Origin: Stenocarpella maydis | Taxonomy: Eukaryota > Ascomycota > Sordariomycetes > Diaporthales > Diaporthaceae | NCBI GenBank assembly: GCA_002270565.1 | Contig: NQMI01000074.1 | Coordinates: 62,001-126,000 of the forward strand | DNA length: 64,000 nucleotides | Direction: 5' to 3' | Shown: piece by piece, positions 36,523 through 48,336 of the stretch | Numbering within the stretch: position 1 is the first letter of the stretch | How the letters are laid out: each line of letters opens with the position of its first letter | The notes under the pieces: model-generated | Told to the model about the DNA's origin: nothing | Databases searched by the model: none | The model's input: only the letters and a program-made list of their open reading frames with translations | Program-made: the position numbers and the translations under genes

Positions 36523-39500
36523 CTGGAGGACGTCGGGGACAGAGGGTACTACTGGGTCGCGGCAGTGCGGTCGTCGCAATTGGGAGATCGTGGAATCGCT
36601 CAACGGCATGTACGCAGAGGTCGTTGACACCGGGCGGGAGGGAGTTTGGGGTGGGTGCAACGGCGGGCTCGCACCCAGCAAAACTGACAGGTCGTGAGGA
36701 TGGGCAGGTAAAGTAGACTCAAGAGGTCAGAGATTGGGTTCAGAGGCAAGTCAGGACAGATGGCGAGAGGTTGAGGCAAGGCCTGGCGGGGCGAGGCCAA
36801 GGGGCAAAGAGAAAGGCAGTACAAGGCAAAGACAACAGGCAGGGCCAAGTCAGATGTACAGCTGACGATTGCGGCGAAAGGGGAATTTGAGTCTGGCTTT
36901 TTCCCTGGTGTTGAAGGCAAGGCGAGGTACGAGCGAACGAAGACCAAGGCGAGGTAGTCAGGCAGGCAGAGTAAAGGTAAGGCCAGGCCGGGGCCTGCAA
37001 TGACAAATGGCAAGCAAAGCAAGCAAGCAAGCAATTGCTAGCTGGAGGGCGGGAGGCAAGTCCAGGGACGGGCAACAGCAAGTGCAGGCAGGTGCGGGTG
37101 CGCGGGTGCGGGTGCAGGTGCAGGTGGTTTTGGGGTGCGGTCGGTATGACGTATGTGTGCGGCTGCTGCTTGACTCCGTTAAAAATAAAAGAGGGAAAGG
37201 GAACCAAGACGAGAGACCAGGGGCAGAAGAAGCACGGGGCGGCTGCAAGTGGCAGCCGCCACTCTACTGTGTACTGTCTGTGTACTGTCTGTCAGCCTGT
37301 CAGTCTCTCCCTCTCTCTGACAACCCTGACGGGCCCCAGTCCACAGCTGCAGAGGCTGCTGCTGATCCATTGGCAAGACAGACGCGGTCCCGGCAGCTGA
37401 GGAAATCAAACACGGCGCCTAATGTTATCTCACTATTACTGTGTAGATACCACATTCGGCAGTACGCTACGAGGTGGGCACAGCAGCATTACGCCGTAAT
37501 GTAACGACATCAATGCCTGGTCCGGGCGGGATGCTATTTGAATTTTGGAACAACAGGTCCCCCCCGGGCCAACAGGCCAACCCATCTGTTAGTAGTCCAC
37601 GTGCGGTATCTACCTACTCCGTACCCTACAGCCTGGTGCTGGTGCTAGTTTTGGTGCTGGAGGTTTTCGAGAGCTGTGGGCCCATGCCGCACTGTCCAGG
37701 TTTCTGAGGCTTCCCTTCCCTGTTTCGCCTACCCGCACTACTCCCTACCTGGGTATGTGGTCAGTTTTATGCGTAGTTGGCTGCTGGATAGGGAGCGACC
37801 CGGACGGTCCAAGTAGACGGGGGCGGTCAATATTTAGGACTTAATAGTGTGACTCAGGACAGCGCATCCGTGCCGACCGAGGAGCTTCTTCGGCCTCGGA
37901 GTTTGCAAGAGGGAAAAACTATGGGAGACTCCGGTGCCTGGGCCAGCCGCAGGGGCATCGTCGAGAGCGATCCCAAGGTCCCTGGCATGGAGTACCCGAC
38001 TACACACGTACGTACTAGCAGTAGTTCCATGTAATTCCAGCAGCTCTTGTCAATGCTCCGTACCCAATGTACTGCCAGCAACCCCGCCCCAATCAGAATC
38101 ATGCTGTCGCCGCCAGCCGTTGCATTTGTCCCGCGTCACCTGCTCATGGCAAGAACAAGCCCCTACGGCCAAGACGCCCAGTTGTTAGCAAGCTCCCGTG
38201 GTATCTGGACGAGGCGTATGTACGATGCCTAGGCCAAGGACAAGATCGGTTGTCATGGTCAAGGGGGAGAGCGCACGTGGGATCGACAAAGTTGGTTGAA
38301 TTCCATGGCCCCGAGAAGGTGACAGATATCTAGATTCTACACGTATGCCACCTTGCAATTGCCAACAATCCCATCTGGGTGCACAGGCAGCCGTACAGGC
38401 AGCCTCTACACTACTACTATGGGAGAGCGCATTGAGCATTGGGATGACAACTGACTCGCCATGCCGCTAAGATGACAACCGAGATGGGGGAAGACGGCCA
38501 ACAAAATAATGTGCACGACTTGATGATGGCAAGCAAGGCCACACATAAAAACGCACACCCGCACACAGACGGAGTATGTATGGCAGGTGTAGGGGTTTTC
38601 GTCCTGGTTGTTGAACGTTTCGCGAGCAAGCCATATTGCTGTTTGCACTTGTCGATCCCTGGCTGAGTCGCGAGGTGATAACGGGGCTGGGTAAGGATGG
38701 GAAGCAGGCCAGCAGGCGAACAAAACAAAAGGGATACAATGGGGCTGGGTTTGTTGTCACTGATGCTGTGGGACCGAGTGCCGTGGGTTGCACAACAGCA
38801 CATCTAGGTAGGCTGGTAGGTAGTACTATGTATACATGTCTACGTACTATAGTACAGCAGATGCTGTGTCGTTCATACCGGACTAGACCCTGTCGAAAAG
38901 GGGTCCCTGGCGGCAGCCCCTGCCGAATACACAGTGTACACACTCTAGTGCGCCAGTGAACACTATGGAGGGAAACTTTAGCGATGACGTAGGGTGGACG
39001 TCACTGGAGAACACCCGTGCACAGCATTGGCTGGAATCATCCTGTACGTACCGGCACCACCAGGAATGACCAGCACAGCGGAAAAAAGCGCGTGCGCCTC
39101 CAAAAGCGCCTCACGGCACCTCATTGCACAACTCAAGTGCTCACAGTGTCTATCTGGTGTACACATGAGAAAGTCCCAGGTGGGTGCGAGTTTGCTCGGC
39201 AGCTGAACAGTTGTCGGGACGGAGAGCCGATCCAAGTCAAGAGCCAAAACCCAATGCATGCACATCATCACCGAGTCTCGCACCACCGCTGCCACTGTTG
39301 CTGCACCGAGACAAGAAGCGGTGGTGATGGGTACCTGCGCATGAAACCACCTACACTACATGGTACCCCAAAATCTGCTCGGCGGGGAGCCGTGGTCTTT
39401 CTGTGACAGCCTCGTTTCTCACTCACTCACACACACGCACACACAGAGAGAGAGAGAGAGAGCTTCGGAAAGGCTCGAGCCTCGAGCAGCCTTCCCGACA

Positions 39501-41039
39501 TACAACACTACATACTGCGACACAGTTTCCTGTTTGTGCAAATGACCGTGGTCTGACGTCTCGGCCCCTGCAGCCCTCTTCGTCCTCACTGTACCTCACC
39601 TACATAGCATTCTTTTCTCCTTTCCCTTCCGGCCAACTTCTGCTGCCCCCCCCCCCCCATGGCGCTTGTCTAGCAACAAGAAGCCCCCTCTCAACACGGA
39701 ACCGCTGCGGCTCCGGTCACTGCCCCGGCCATCCCTTGAAGCAGTGTGGGGACGCGGCGTTGCTCCGGATCACCGCCCGCCGCGGCACTTACACGTATCT
39801 TCGTGATCCCGTGCGATCTGGAGGGGCATTTTCTGATGGATGTCCAGAGATCATGCCCCGGAGATCATCCCCCAAAGTCTCGCCCTGGCCCCGCCCCCAC
39901 CGCCTGCCGCCGCGTGCTGTGCCGATTTCTGCTGTTGCGGCCGGGATGCTACAGTGTACGGACAAGGCCCCCTATCAGGGCAGCTCAGTAGCTTCACCGC
40001 AGCTTGGGCTTTCTTCGATGTCTAGTGTAATGGATGCGGCGGGCACATTATTCATGTCTGACTTCATACGACGGACCCATCGTCGCAGAGCGAAGAGTGG
40101 AAAGCATTATGCGCGTCTTTTTATACACTGTGGCAACACCGCCGAACATCTCGGGGAATCCCGAGCAAAACTGTCGCCTCCGAGTCGCTTTCCTGCCGAC
40201 CCAGAGAGGCGGCGCGTTGAAAATACAATTGTGGCTCATACCCAAGTGCCTTTTCAGGTGAGTTGCCATGCTTATACAAGTACTAAGGGTAAACCAGACG
40301 TCCTGGGCGATGATCGAATATCACATCTATGATGGCGATATCAAAGGGGAAATTTTATTGTGTACAACCATGCTGGCCCTGCAACTGCCCTCCAGGCGGT
40401 GTGGGTATGTATACTCGCATAAACCATCCAAGAAACCCCCGATGCACGTCAATATACCTCCAGCATTTTGCGATCATCGGGTCGCCCTCCGCATCCCAAC
40501 AGGTACTCGCTTGGCTATCGAATATTGGAGAAGAACTCCAGATAGAGTTTTGACATCCGAAGTTATGTGCCCGGCATTGTCTCCGACAGGGTTACCGAAA
40601 TACGTGTTTTATCCAACAATAACTGGGAGGAAACCCTTGTCCACCACCATCAAGTCCCAGCACGGACTTTGCCCTTGCCCAATAGTCGAGGTTCAGCGTG
40701 ACAGACCCCTCGACACAGGCGGCCGGGGAACTCGGGGGGCCTGGGGTTTGTAATCAGCACAAGCTGGGTGCAGGACAGGGCTCCTGCGTTGCGAACTATC
40801 ATTGAAACCCGTGTAGATATGATGATACTCGGCGGCGCGTTGGACAACAAACCCCCCCTCCGGGTGCTCGAGATGCCACAGTCCGTGCTGACCAGGGCTC
40901 ACAGCTATGTCGCCCTCAGACGACGAGGTAAGGGTCGCGAGGAGTGGACCGCATTTGAGCATGATGATGGTGGTGATTGAGCCCAAATCCGTGTGGCATC
41001 AACTCGTCGAACCACATTCCACAGATTAGCTGATATTTC
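36523..41039. other. intergenic stretch upstream of the histidine kinase
   Basis: No gene is supported. The proximal 1 kb is the likely promoter and leader of the kinase and carries GGTGCG/GGTGCA-type repeats near 37.09-37.12 kb and AAGC repeats near 37.01 kb. TA/ACGTA-rich palindromic patches occur near 37.60 and 38.81-38.86 kb. A CA/GA compound repeat lies at 39429-39462 and a 13-base C run at 39646-39658. The longest frame (39403-40332, plus) begins inside the CA/GA repeat and resembles no family. Confidence 0.5.
39429..39462. repeat. compound (CA)n(GA)n microsatellite
   Basis: CA units with one CG interruption, then about nine GA units. Same architecture as 13571-13610. Confidence 0.88.
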
Positions 41040-41047
41040 ATTGGACA

Positions 41048-41210
41048 CAGGGTTGGAATTAGTTTAGTTGGTTTATTTAATACGTCAAACTAAAACTAAC
41101 CAGTTAATAAAAAATTAAAAAAAGATTTGACTAGACTAGCTAATTATTAAAATATTAAATTAAATCCAACTCGGTTTTAACTAAATTAACTGAACTAATT
41201 CGCAACCCTA
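41048..41210. mobile_element. hAT-type MITE with 8-bp target-site duplication
   Basis: A 163-base AT-rich element starts with CAGGGTTGGAATTAGTT and ends with AACTAATTCGCAACCCTA. The inverted complement of the right end (TAGGGTTGCGAATTAGTT) matches the left end with one terminal mismatch and one inserted base, and similarity continues to about 33 bases (left 41048-41080, right 41177-41210). It is flanked by an exact direct repeat ATTGGACA at 41040-41047 and 41211-41218. An 8-bp duplication plus CAGGG-type termini is the hallmark of the hAT superfamily; with no coding capacity, this is a non-autonomous miniature element. Most differences between the arms are C/T or G/A, as repeat-induced point mutation or deamination would leave. 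The intact duplication shows insertion into DNA that now separates the histidine kinase from the b561 gene. Confidence 0.88.
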
Positions 41211-41871
41211 ATTGGACATCACATCGCGGCCGCTCCGCTCTGACAGGTTTGGAAGCCTCGTCTGAATGAGGAATATCCCTGCCAGCCTCCATCTGCTTGC
41301 CTCATGCATATTCATACAATTCGCATCACAGCCTCAGATATCGTGACCGCCTTCGTCAAAGCTGACCCCTGCGTGGACTCTCGCCCAACCAAACAATTTC
41401 CAGCTCGGCATGCGATGGCGACATTACATTATCTGGTGCCATTTCAGGTCAGGGTCGAGGTTCACAGTGCTCGCGTACTGGCTGCCGCCAGAAGCCACTT
41501 AGAGGGTTGAGGGGGGTAAGGAACTTTGCAAACTCATCAAAAGGTGAATATTGTCCTTCCGGCCACTGTTCTCTTGGTCATGCTCTGTGTATTATGAGTT
41601 CGAGTCCGGAATGAGGACCTGTGTTGCTGGAATACGGTTCGTCACGTCGCCGCGACGAGCGTTCAGCAGTCTAGCGGAGAATATACTCGTCTCGCCAAAT
41701 CATGTACCGTACCGTCGGTCTATGGGTACTGGCAACGGTTGCAGTAGGGGTCCAACGCACTACTCAGAATTGACGGTTCTATTTGTGGTAATGGATCATT
41801 CCGGGCTTCTGATTGGCTCTCTAACTCTGAGGAAGGAGGACGATATCAAGGAAGGCATAGCACGGGATCTT

Positions 41872-41912
41872 CAAATCCTCACCTATAAAGGAGGGAAAGA
41901 GATGAGGATTTG
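41872..41912. repeat. 10-bp perfect inverted repeat (hairpin)
   Basis: Arms 41872-41881 and 41903-41912 are exact reverse complements around a 21-base loop. Function unknown; there is no adjacent gene end for it to terminate. Confidence 0.6.
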
Positions 41913-42955
41913 AGGAAAGTAGTAGAAGAAGACCTAGAAAGCAGGATTCTTCTGGTACCAGGTTTATCTATATAAAAGAAAGAATCAGAAAGAAATTCCT
42001 TCTTGACCAGTCTTCCTCCCGAAGCAGTTGGAAGGAAAGCTGGCTAGCCAATTAGAGGCCGGGGATTATCCGTTGCTGAAGGAGGAAGCGTTGCCGACGC
42101 CCATAGATTCCCGGTATGGTATCTTATCAACGAGACCTGCTCGGGCGGTGGCATGGAGGTTATATGCCAAAACTCCTCTCTCCTCGCTATATCTGTCCAA
42201 GACGTGGGGTGCCCCGTCGCTGGCCAAGTTCCTCTGCCTTGCTCTTCATTGATGTCCTTGTTTTTATACTCAGCGTCAGAAACAGACCACGGCAGAGTGG
42301 AGCAGGATTCCTGGACAGTGCGATCGGGATGACGTCTCCCGAACGAAACAGGATTTCCCATAAATCCGCCTGGGCGCAAGGACGCTGCATTCAAGGGGAG
42401 CATATCATCTTCCTGGAGAGCACGTTGTTTAGATGTTCCCATTACTAGATTCGCAGATGGCATTGTCTGCTCTGGCTACCCTCCTCCCGCTACCCGTGGA
42501 AATTTAATCACATACACACACATGGTCATCTGCTTGATGAATGCCGCTACATAATATTTTCCAAATGTTCTCCAAACATCTGGGAAGGTCGGAGGAGATT
42601 AGTAGCGACTGGAAGTCTCATCCGTATAAGGACAACACAGCTAAGCTCTGCTGTCACTCCCCTTCTCCATGAGACAAGCAGCGAACAGATGTGAAGTATC
42701 AAATCAAACGTACGTTCCCTGTACTAGTGCAAAAGTGTATTTGTCGCGCTGGCAAACCCATTGTAAAGAACTCAGCCACCAACCGCTTGCTCAGCCTATA
42801 AGCCCGAAGCTGGGGCCATTTGGGGATTGACTCAGATGTGCCCCAAAACCTGAAGACACAAAAGCCCCCAAAATTGTCCAATTAGGTGGTCACAACACAC
42901 CACAGAGCCCTTCAAATTACCAGAAGACTGCCCTCCATGCCCTCATCCTACAGAT

Positions 42956-42980
42956 CCGCACCGCACCGCACCGCACCGCA
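42956..42980. repeat. (CCGCA)5 pentanucleotide repeat
   Basis: Five perfect units about 40 bases beyond the 3' end of the b561 gene. Other GC-rich pentamer arrays occur at 50906-50985 and near 6254-6290. Confidence 0.85.
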
Positions 42981-43021
42981 CCTGATTCTTGAGTTCATAG
43001 TCTCCTCCAATTTGCACTCTA

Positions 43022-44041
43022 TCAGTGGTGCCCGACGTTAAAGCCGAGCTTCCTAGGGTGAAGCCTAGGGTACACCCCGGAGACGATGAGCGCGAAGGCT
43101 ACCAGGACCGCCCACAGCCTGATCTTGAGCACGTTGAGGTTGAAGTCGGTCCAGACGGCGCTGGCGACGGTGGCCAGAATGAGGAGGAACAGGACGTAGC
43201 CGCTGATGCGGTGGTACTTCCACAGCGCCTTCGCGTTGTCGAGACCGCCAAAAACGCCCGGGACTCCCCACATCAGGAAGCCGAATATGTACTGCGCGAG
43301 CAGCACCACGCTGGTGAGGACGCCCAGGTAGCCGTGGACGGAGTGGAAGTGGCTGCCGGGGCCTTGCTTGACTGTAGCATTGTCAGTGAATGAGTTCTCA
43401 TAAATCGCTGAGAAGACCCGGGAGGCGGCGTCGGAGAATATGGTGGGTTATGGTTCCTCAAGTCAGCGTGCCGCACGAAAACCGCCCCCAACCCCGCGCC
43501 CAGGCTACAAGTCGTCCAAGGAAACCACGTCATTGCTGAGCCTGCTTACTCTTGTTCGCCTCGATGATCAGCACACCCGCCGTGAAGATGAGGAAGGAGA
43601 GGAGATTGAGCGAGGCGTGGGCGCGGGCGCCTATTTTCTTCTCGCCAGCGGTCCACGTCGGTTGCAGTAGCAGAATGGCCTCGGCCAGGACGAGCACACC
43701 GACACTCTGGAGGAGCGGGTGCGGGCTGAAGAGCGGGATGAGTGGGGGGTGCTCAAAGACAGCGGACCAGACGAGGGCGACGAGCAGGATGGCGCCGCCC
43801 TGGGCCAGCCAGCCGGTGCCTGGAGGTTGGGGATTCGGCAGTCAGTTATTCTGCAGAGTAGGACGGACAGGACGGATGGGATGAGCGATGTGACATGCAT
43901 ACCTCTATATAGGTTGTGGAATATTGATTCTTCTGGTTTCTGGAGGGCATCTCCTGGTCGGCCGAGTAAAGGCTCAGACTCTCCTGTCTCATGGTTGTTG
44001 TTCTGAGGCAAGTGCTCCGGCATTCCTGTTGCTGAAGCCAT
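43022..44041 (-). CDS. cytochrome b561-domain transmembrane protein
   Basis: Three exons (44041-43903, 43819-43550, 43371-43022) with introns of 83 and 178 bases; phase is kept and 759 bases give 252 aa. Six hydrophobic segments follow a hydrophilic N-terminus, starting near QGGAILLVALVWSAVF and ending near WAVLVAFALIVSGVY. Four histidines sit where b561 proteins bind two haem b groups: SPHPLLQS, ARAHASLN, HSVHGYLG and KYHRISGY. The family moves electrons across membranes, often from cytosolic ascorbate to ferric iron or monodehydroascorbate; the fungal donor is unclear. An ESEPLL acidic dileucine signal near residue 20 suggests sorting to a vacuole-like compartment, which is inference. It shares a 1.1 kb divergent region with allantoicase. 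No DOMON, ferric-reductase or other fused domain is present. Confidence 0.87.
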
Positions 44042-45135
44042 CGTCGGAAGCTGTCTCTCCTAGGCCTTTCTGGGGTTGTTTCGAAAGCAGTCTGTCGTTG
44101 TGGTCGCTGCTGTTACGAGACAGAAGGCTGCGGTCGGGCAATCCGGAGATGAAGAGGTCTGGCGGAGCTTGAGGCTGACGCCAGCACTGACGTTGGGATT
44201 GGTTTAGCTAGAAGGTACGGCGGGCAAAGGCCTGAGGGGTTGATCCCAGACGCGCCCGAGGCTTAAGTAGGTACCCAAGTATCTATCAATGACACAATGC
44301 GTCTGGTCCAGCCATTGACCCCGAGGGCACATGGGGTCGCTGTATTTTACCCAACGAGGCAGTTGATGCCATGCGAGTCAATGATGAGAGCACTCGCTGG
44401 GATACGCGCATTGGCCTATGAGAGGTGCAGCATTACATACAGTCCTCCACACCCTCTCCAGCCCCCCCGACGCGTTGCATTGCCAGAGTCCCATCACTCA
44501 ATGGATGGGACGGACCACTGGGAGCGGGGCAGATCCCCTGCCAGACTACACTAGACTAGCAGCAGCAGCAAGCATTTCAGAAGTGTGTGGGGGGGGGGGT
44601 TCGGATTATCGAGATAATCATAGCCAACAGTATTGTATATGGTACACTGCTAATCCTTCGCACTGGGCTCCGAATCAAGGGGCAACTAGTCACTTATTTG
44701 GGTCCGCTATTGTGTTATGAACCAACACGGTAGGACCCAGACTTTCTTTTTTTTCCGCCCACGGGCACACACGAGAATCAGCTGGTCTCGTCGAAGCAGG
44801 ACAAAGAATCTTGGGGGATTAAACATGCCTGGCCTGCACGCCCGACCGAGTCTGGAGCAGACCCGAGCTCCACACAAGCGGTGTCGCCCCCGCCGATTCG
44901 TTCCCGGCCGGGTGCCGGAGCCCATTACTCGATAGCCTATTGTCATTAGACGTCGCCTATCACTTGGTCACCACCAGCCCAGATACACACGCACAACACG
45001 GCATCCTTGTCCCCGTGACCCTGTGCCCCTCTGTGTTGATGACCATCACACATTGACCTACCTCTCTTACTACCCCCTGAGACCACCTGCTTCCCGCCTC
45101 CTCCAGGACAACCAATCCAGACCCACGAGCCAACC
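44042..45135. promoter_or_regulatory. divergent promoter region, b561 and allantoicase genes
   Basis: These 1.1 kb should hold both promoters. An 11-base G run lies at 44589-44599 and a TA/GGTACC-rich patch near 44265-44285. A short uORF of five codons (MTITH) begins at 45040, 96 bases before the allantoicase start, if transcription begins upstream of it. I could not assign individual nitrogen-regulator GATA sites with confidence. Confidence 0.4.
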
Positions 45136-46277
45136 ATGGCAGATGAAATTGAGTATAAGCTCGACGACGTCGAGGCAACAGTCGTGGCCCCAGACGACAT
45201 CGACCAGACTTTCCGCTCATCCAGCATAGGTACGTACGGCTACAACACCCGCGCCCGAGACCTCGGACCAGTCTCATGACAGAACGCTGACCGCAACAAA
45301 CAGACCTCATCTCCGCCGCCCTGGGGGGAAAGGTGCTCGGCTTCTCGGACGAGTGGTTCGCCGAGGCGGCGAACCTCCTCACGCCCACACCGCCCATCCG
45401 CCAGCCGGGCAAGATGGTGTACACGGGCGCGTGGTACGACGGCTGGGAGACGCGGCGGCACAACCCGGAGCCCTTCGACTGGGTCGTGATCCGGCTGGGC
45501 GTGGCCTCGGGCACCGTCACGGGCGTCGAGGTCGACACGGCCTTCTTCTCGGGCAACCACGCGCCCTTCGTCTCGGTCGAGGGCTGCTTCAGCCTCGACG
45601 ACGCCGAGGTGCTCTCGTGGGGGGGCTCCCGCGGCGGCTGGGAAGCAATCCTGGGCGTGCGCGAGTGCGGGCCCTCGCGGCGCTTCGCCTGGGAGCTGGG
45701 CAGGCCCACGGACAAGCGCTACACCCACGTCCGCCTCAACATGTACCCAGACGGCGGCATCGCGCGCTTCCGGCTCTTTGGCCACGCCGTCCCCGTCTTC
45801 CCGGACGACAGGGACGCCATCCTCGACCTGGCCGCCGCCCAGAACGGCGGCGTCGCCGTCTCGTGCAGCGACCAGCACTTCGGCACCAAGGACAACCTCA
45901 TCTTGCCCGGCCGCGGCAAGGACATGGGCGACGGCTGGGAGACGGCGCGGTCCCGCGCCAAGGCCCACGTCGACTGGGCCGTGATCCGCCTCGGCGCCCC
46001 CGCGCTCATCCAGCGCCTCGTCGTCGACACGGCCTTCTTCAGGGGCAACTTCCCCCAGAAGGTGAAGGTGGACGCCATTGAGTGGAGCGACGCCGGCGTG
46101 CCCCCGGCCGATGCCGAGGCGTGGCAGGAGGTCGTGGAGCCCAGCAAGACAGGGCCGGACCAGGAGCACGAGTACACCTCCAAGATCCAGGACAAGCCCT
46201 TTACGCATGTCAAGTTGACCATGATACCCGACGGAGGAGTGAAGAGGATCCGTGTGTTCTCCAAGCGCGCTGTTTAG
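45136..46277 (+). CDS. allantoicase (allantoate amidinohydrolase)
   Basis: Two exons, 45136-45229 and 45304-46277, joined across a 74-base intron (GTACGT...AACAG) give 355 aa, near yeast Dal2 (343 aa). The enzyme splits allantoate into ureidoglycolate and urea in purine degradation, letting the fungus use uric acid and allantoin as nitrogen sources. The two allantoicase repeats are clear: the first from about residue 32 (DLISAALGGKVLGFSDEWF, then YDGWETRRHNPEPFDWVVIRLG), the second from about 205 (SCSDQHFGTKDNLILPG, then GDGWETARSRAKAHVDWAVIRLG), each followed by a VDTAFF strand with GN. The end KPFTHVKLTMIPDGGVKRIR is typical. In ascomycetes such genes respond to nitrogen-catabolite and purine-pathway regulators; that control is expected, not seen here. 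Codon use is extremely GC-rich, so a 348-codon antisense frame appears but is a shadow. Confidence 0.96.
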
Positions 46278-46601
46278 TGGGGTCAAGATAGCTCATGTTT
46301 CTAGAACCCAAGGGGCGCACTGTCTTGCCAGAATTTCCATCGAGCTTAACTGCTCGCGTATGGCCAAGCAAATAGCATTTCTTTACTGGCCCTTGCAGCC
46401 GGACTCAGGCGCTCCTGTGCTGTGCTACTGGAAGACATCAATGTGACAACATATTGCCACTGGACGTGACTGAATGACCAGGTCTCGTGAGTGCCAGTGC
46501 CGGTGTCATGGAGATCGAGCCCCTCACCACATTTTGTGACGGTGGAACTCCCCAGCCCAGTACCTTCCAATTAACATCCCCAGGCTTCCTGAGGCCGGCA
46601 A

Positions 46602-46771
46602 CGACTTGAACCCATGGACTGCAGCAGACTGCGGGAGATATTATTGACCTCATCACATGTCTCAGCTACCCAGCGCCCCGTTCCGGGAATAGAACCAGCA
46701 CTCTTGCTTCAATTCCGAGTGACTCCGGATGCGCACCGGCCCCTGAAACTGATAGACGAGCCACTTGGCCA
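46602..46771 (-). other. tRNA-like A/B-box pairs (possible SINE relic)
   Basis: On the minus strand TGGCCAAGTGG (46771-46761), an exact RNA polymerase III A-box match, is followed 75 bases on by GGTTCTATTCC (46696-46686), one base from the B-box consensus. A second pair, TAGCTGAG (46668-46661) and GGTTCAAGTCG (46612-46602), follows with 56-base spacing. The cloverleaf arms pair poorly, so these are not functional tRNA genes; tRNA pseudogenes or a tRNA-derived SINE are possible, as is chance. Confidence 0.3.
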
Positions 46772-47549
46772 GATCGGCTCGGGGCACCCGAAATCACGGT
46801 AGTCTTTCAGAGCTCGTACTCATTGGAAGGAAGAACCGAGATGCGAGACGGCGTGACGAGGGCTGTCAAGCAAGCCATGCCCTCTTGGCGTTGGGTGACA
46901 GGACCTTGTCGAGCTGAGTCTGGCAGCTGAGAACTTGAACAAAAGGACCTGGCTGCGTGCCAGGCCCGCCCAAGCCTTTGCGGCTCACTTTTCTGGAAAG
47001 ATTGGAAGCAATAAAACTTCTTGGCTGGGAATTATCCACGCGGGCCCCGTTTCAAGTCCAGCCACCCCATGCGAACTCGGGATCTAGCCATCCATTTCTC
47101 ACCTAGGGAGGAAAAGCAAAGATGTGGAGAGAGGCGTCACTGTCATTCCTGTACTTATACGCTAGATGTGTTAAAAAAAAAAAAAGAAATCAGACATGCC
47201 AGGGGAAATTTCCTAGTGACGCCCAGGCCGGAGAGTTCAAGACAGGGCTTCTGACCTGCGCGCGAGACACATACATGCTGCGTCTGGGCCACGCGGGCCA
47301 CGAGGCAGAGGCCATGCAGGGAGGATGGCTCGACAGGTGGCCTCGATGCATCAGGACGGACGGCCAAGAGCCAATACATTTGCTCGGCGAAGTGGTCGTC
47401 CGATGGGCCACACGTGCGGTCGAGACAAGACGTGGCTGCAACAAGCAACGAGCTTCCACCGAATTGTTGTGACCGGAAGCATTGAGGCTCAAATTCCGGC
47501 GTTGTATCCCGTCACCTGTCTTTTACGGCAGTTTCGAACTCAAGGAATC

Positions 47550-47615
47550 GGAAATAGAACCCGGCGGCTCAGCTGCGAGAAAGTCTCGGCGGGAATTACA
47601 ATGCCTGCTGAGCCA
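47550..47615 (-). other. tRNA-like A/B-box pair (possible SINE or tRNA relic)
   Basis: TGGCTCAGCAGG (47615-47604) matches the A box and GGTTCTATTTCC (47561-47550) nearly matches the B box at tRNA-like spacing of 54 bases. The B-box region closely resembles that at 46686-46696. The T-stem has one mismatch and one wobble, and the acceptor stem does not pair, so an intact tRNA is not claimed. Confidence 0.3.
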
Positions 47616-48314
47616 AGCGTGTACAAAGAGTAAGGAGATGAGGAGAGTCAAGGACAACGCTGTGCTCCCAAGCAGTCAGTCTTTGGAAGCAGTCTCAACG
47701 GGCATGGACAATGACTTGAAGTTATCTGGCCCAACATCAACGATCGACCAACCACAATCAGTGAGCATCTCTCCGGGGGGGGGGGGGCAACCAGAAACCC
47801 GGACCAGAGGTCTCGGCTGTCGTGGTACCTAGACCACCTCGATTTGGCTTCCCCAGCGGATTTGCCTCCGATAACGACCACAGAAGCATGCAGTTAGGCC
47901 ACCTGTGAGGTGGTCGACCCTTAGGGCTCGCTTCTCGTCGCTGTGGGACGGTATCACAGGTTGAGCAGACGAAACCATGATCAACAAGGTCCCCTCGTGC
48001 TCCCTGCAGGGTCCCTCAACCTACGTCTAAAGCGTGGTGACACACCAGCCACTGAATCAACAGGGGCCATTATTCTCATCACAGCCACTGAGGAGCGCAG
48101 GTCCTTGCAGGCTCGACTGCAGGACGTCTGCAAGTAAGCCGGAACTTTAGTATACTTTACAGGACGTCCGGCCGAGCTGCGCACAAGCGTCATCCACAAC
48201 ATTGAATAGCCCGTCAGTGGAGCGCCGAGCCTATAAGCATGCAGGCAAATCACGGTCGAAGCCATTTCGTGTGAGCCATTGGGGCAGATGCAACTTGGTC
48301 CAAAGCGAATGGGT

Positions 48315-48336
48315 CCACATCTCGAATCCGATGTGG
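48315..48336. repeat. perfect 7-bp hairpin
   Basis: CCACATC and GATGTGG flank the 8-base loop TCGAATCC. Isolated; role unknown. Confidence 0.5.

Larger units (their letters stand above)
41211..43021. other. intergenic stretch downstream of the b561 gene
   Basis: No gene is supported. A perfect 10-bp inverted repeat (CAAATCCTCA at 41872-41881, TGAGGATTTG at 41903-41912) is followed by A/G-rich DNA with a TATATAAA word near 41.97 kb and further short inverted repeats. This could be a decayed LTR, but no TG/CA ends with flanking duplication could be fixed. A CCGCA pentamer repeats five times at 42956-42980. The last part is the 3' flank of the b561 gene. Confidence 0.45.

Noticed and set aside
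39403..40332. 309-codon plus-strand frame
   Set aside because: Starts within a CA/GA microsatellite and shows no domain; compositional frame only.
41870..42010. Possible solo LTR with TATATAAA and inverted repeats
   Set aside because: No TG/CA termini with flanking duplication could be identified; kept only as a hairpin.
45240..46286. 348-codon frame antisense to allantoicase
   Set aside because: Shadow caused by extreme GC bias at third positions of the allantoicase gene; its Arg/Gly/His/Val-rich product has no family features.
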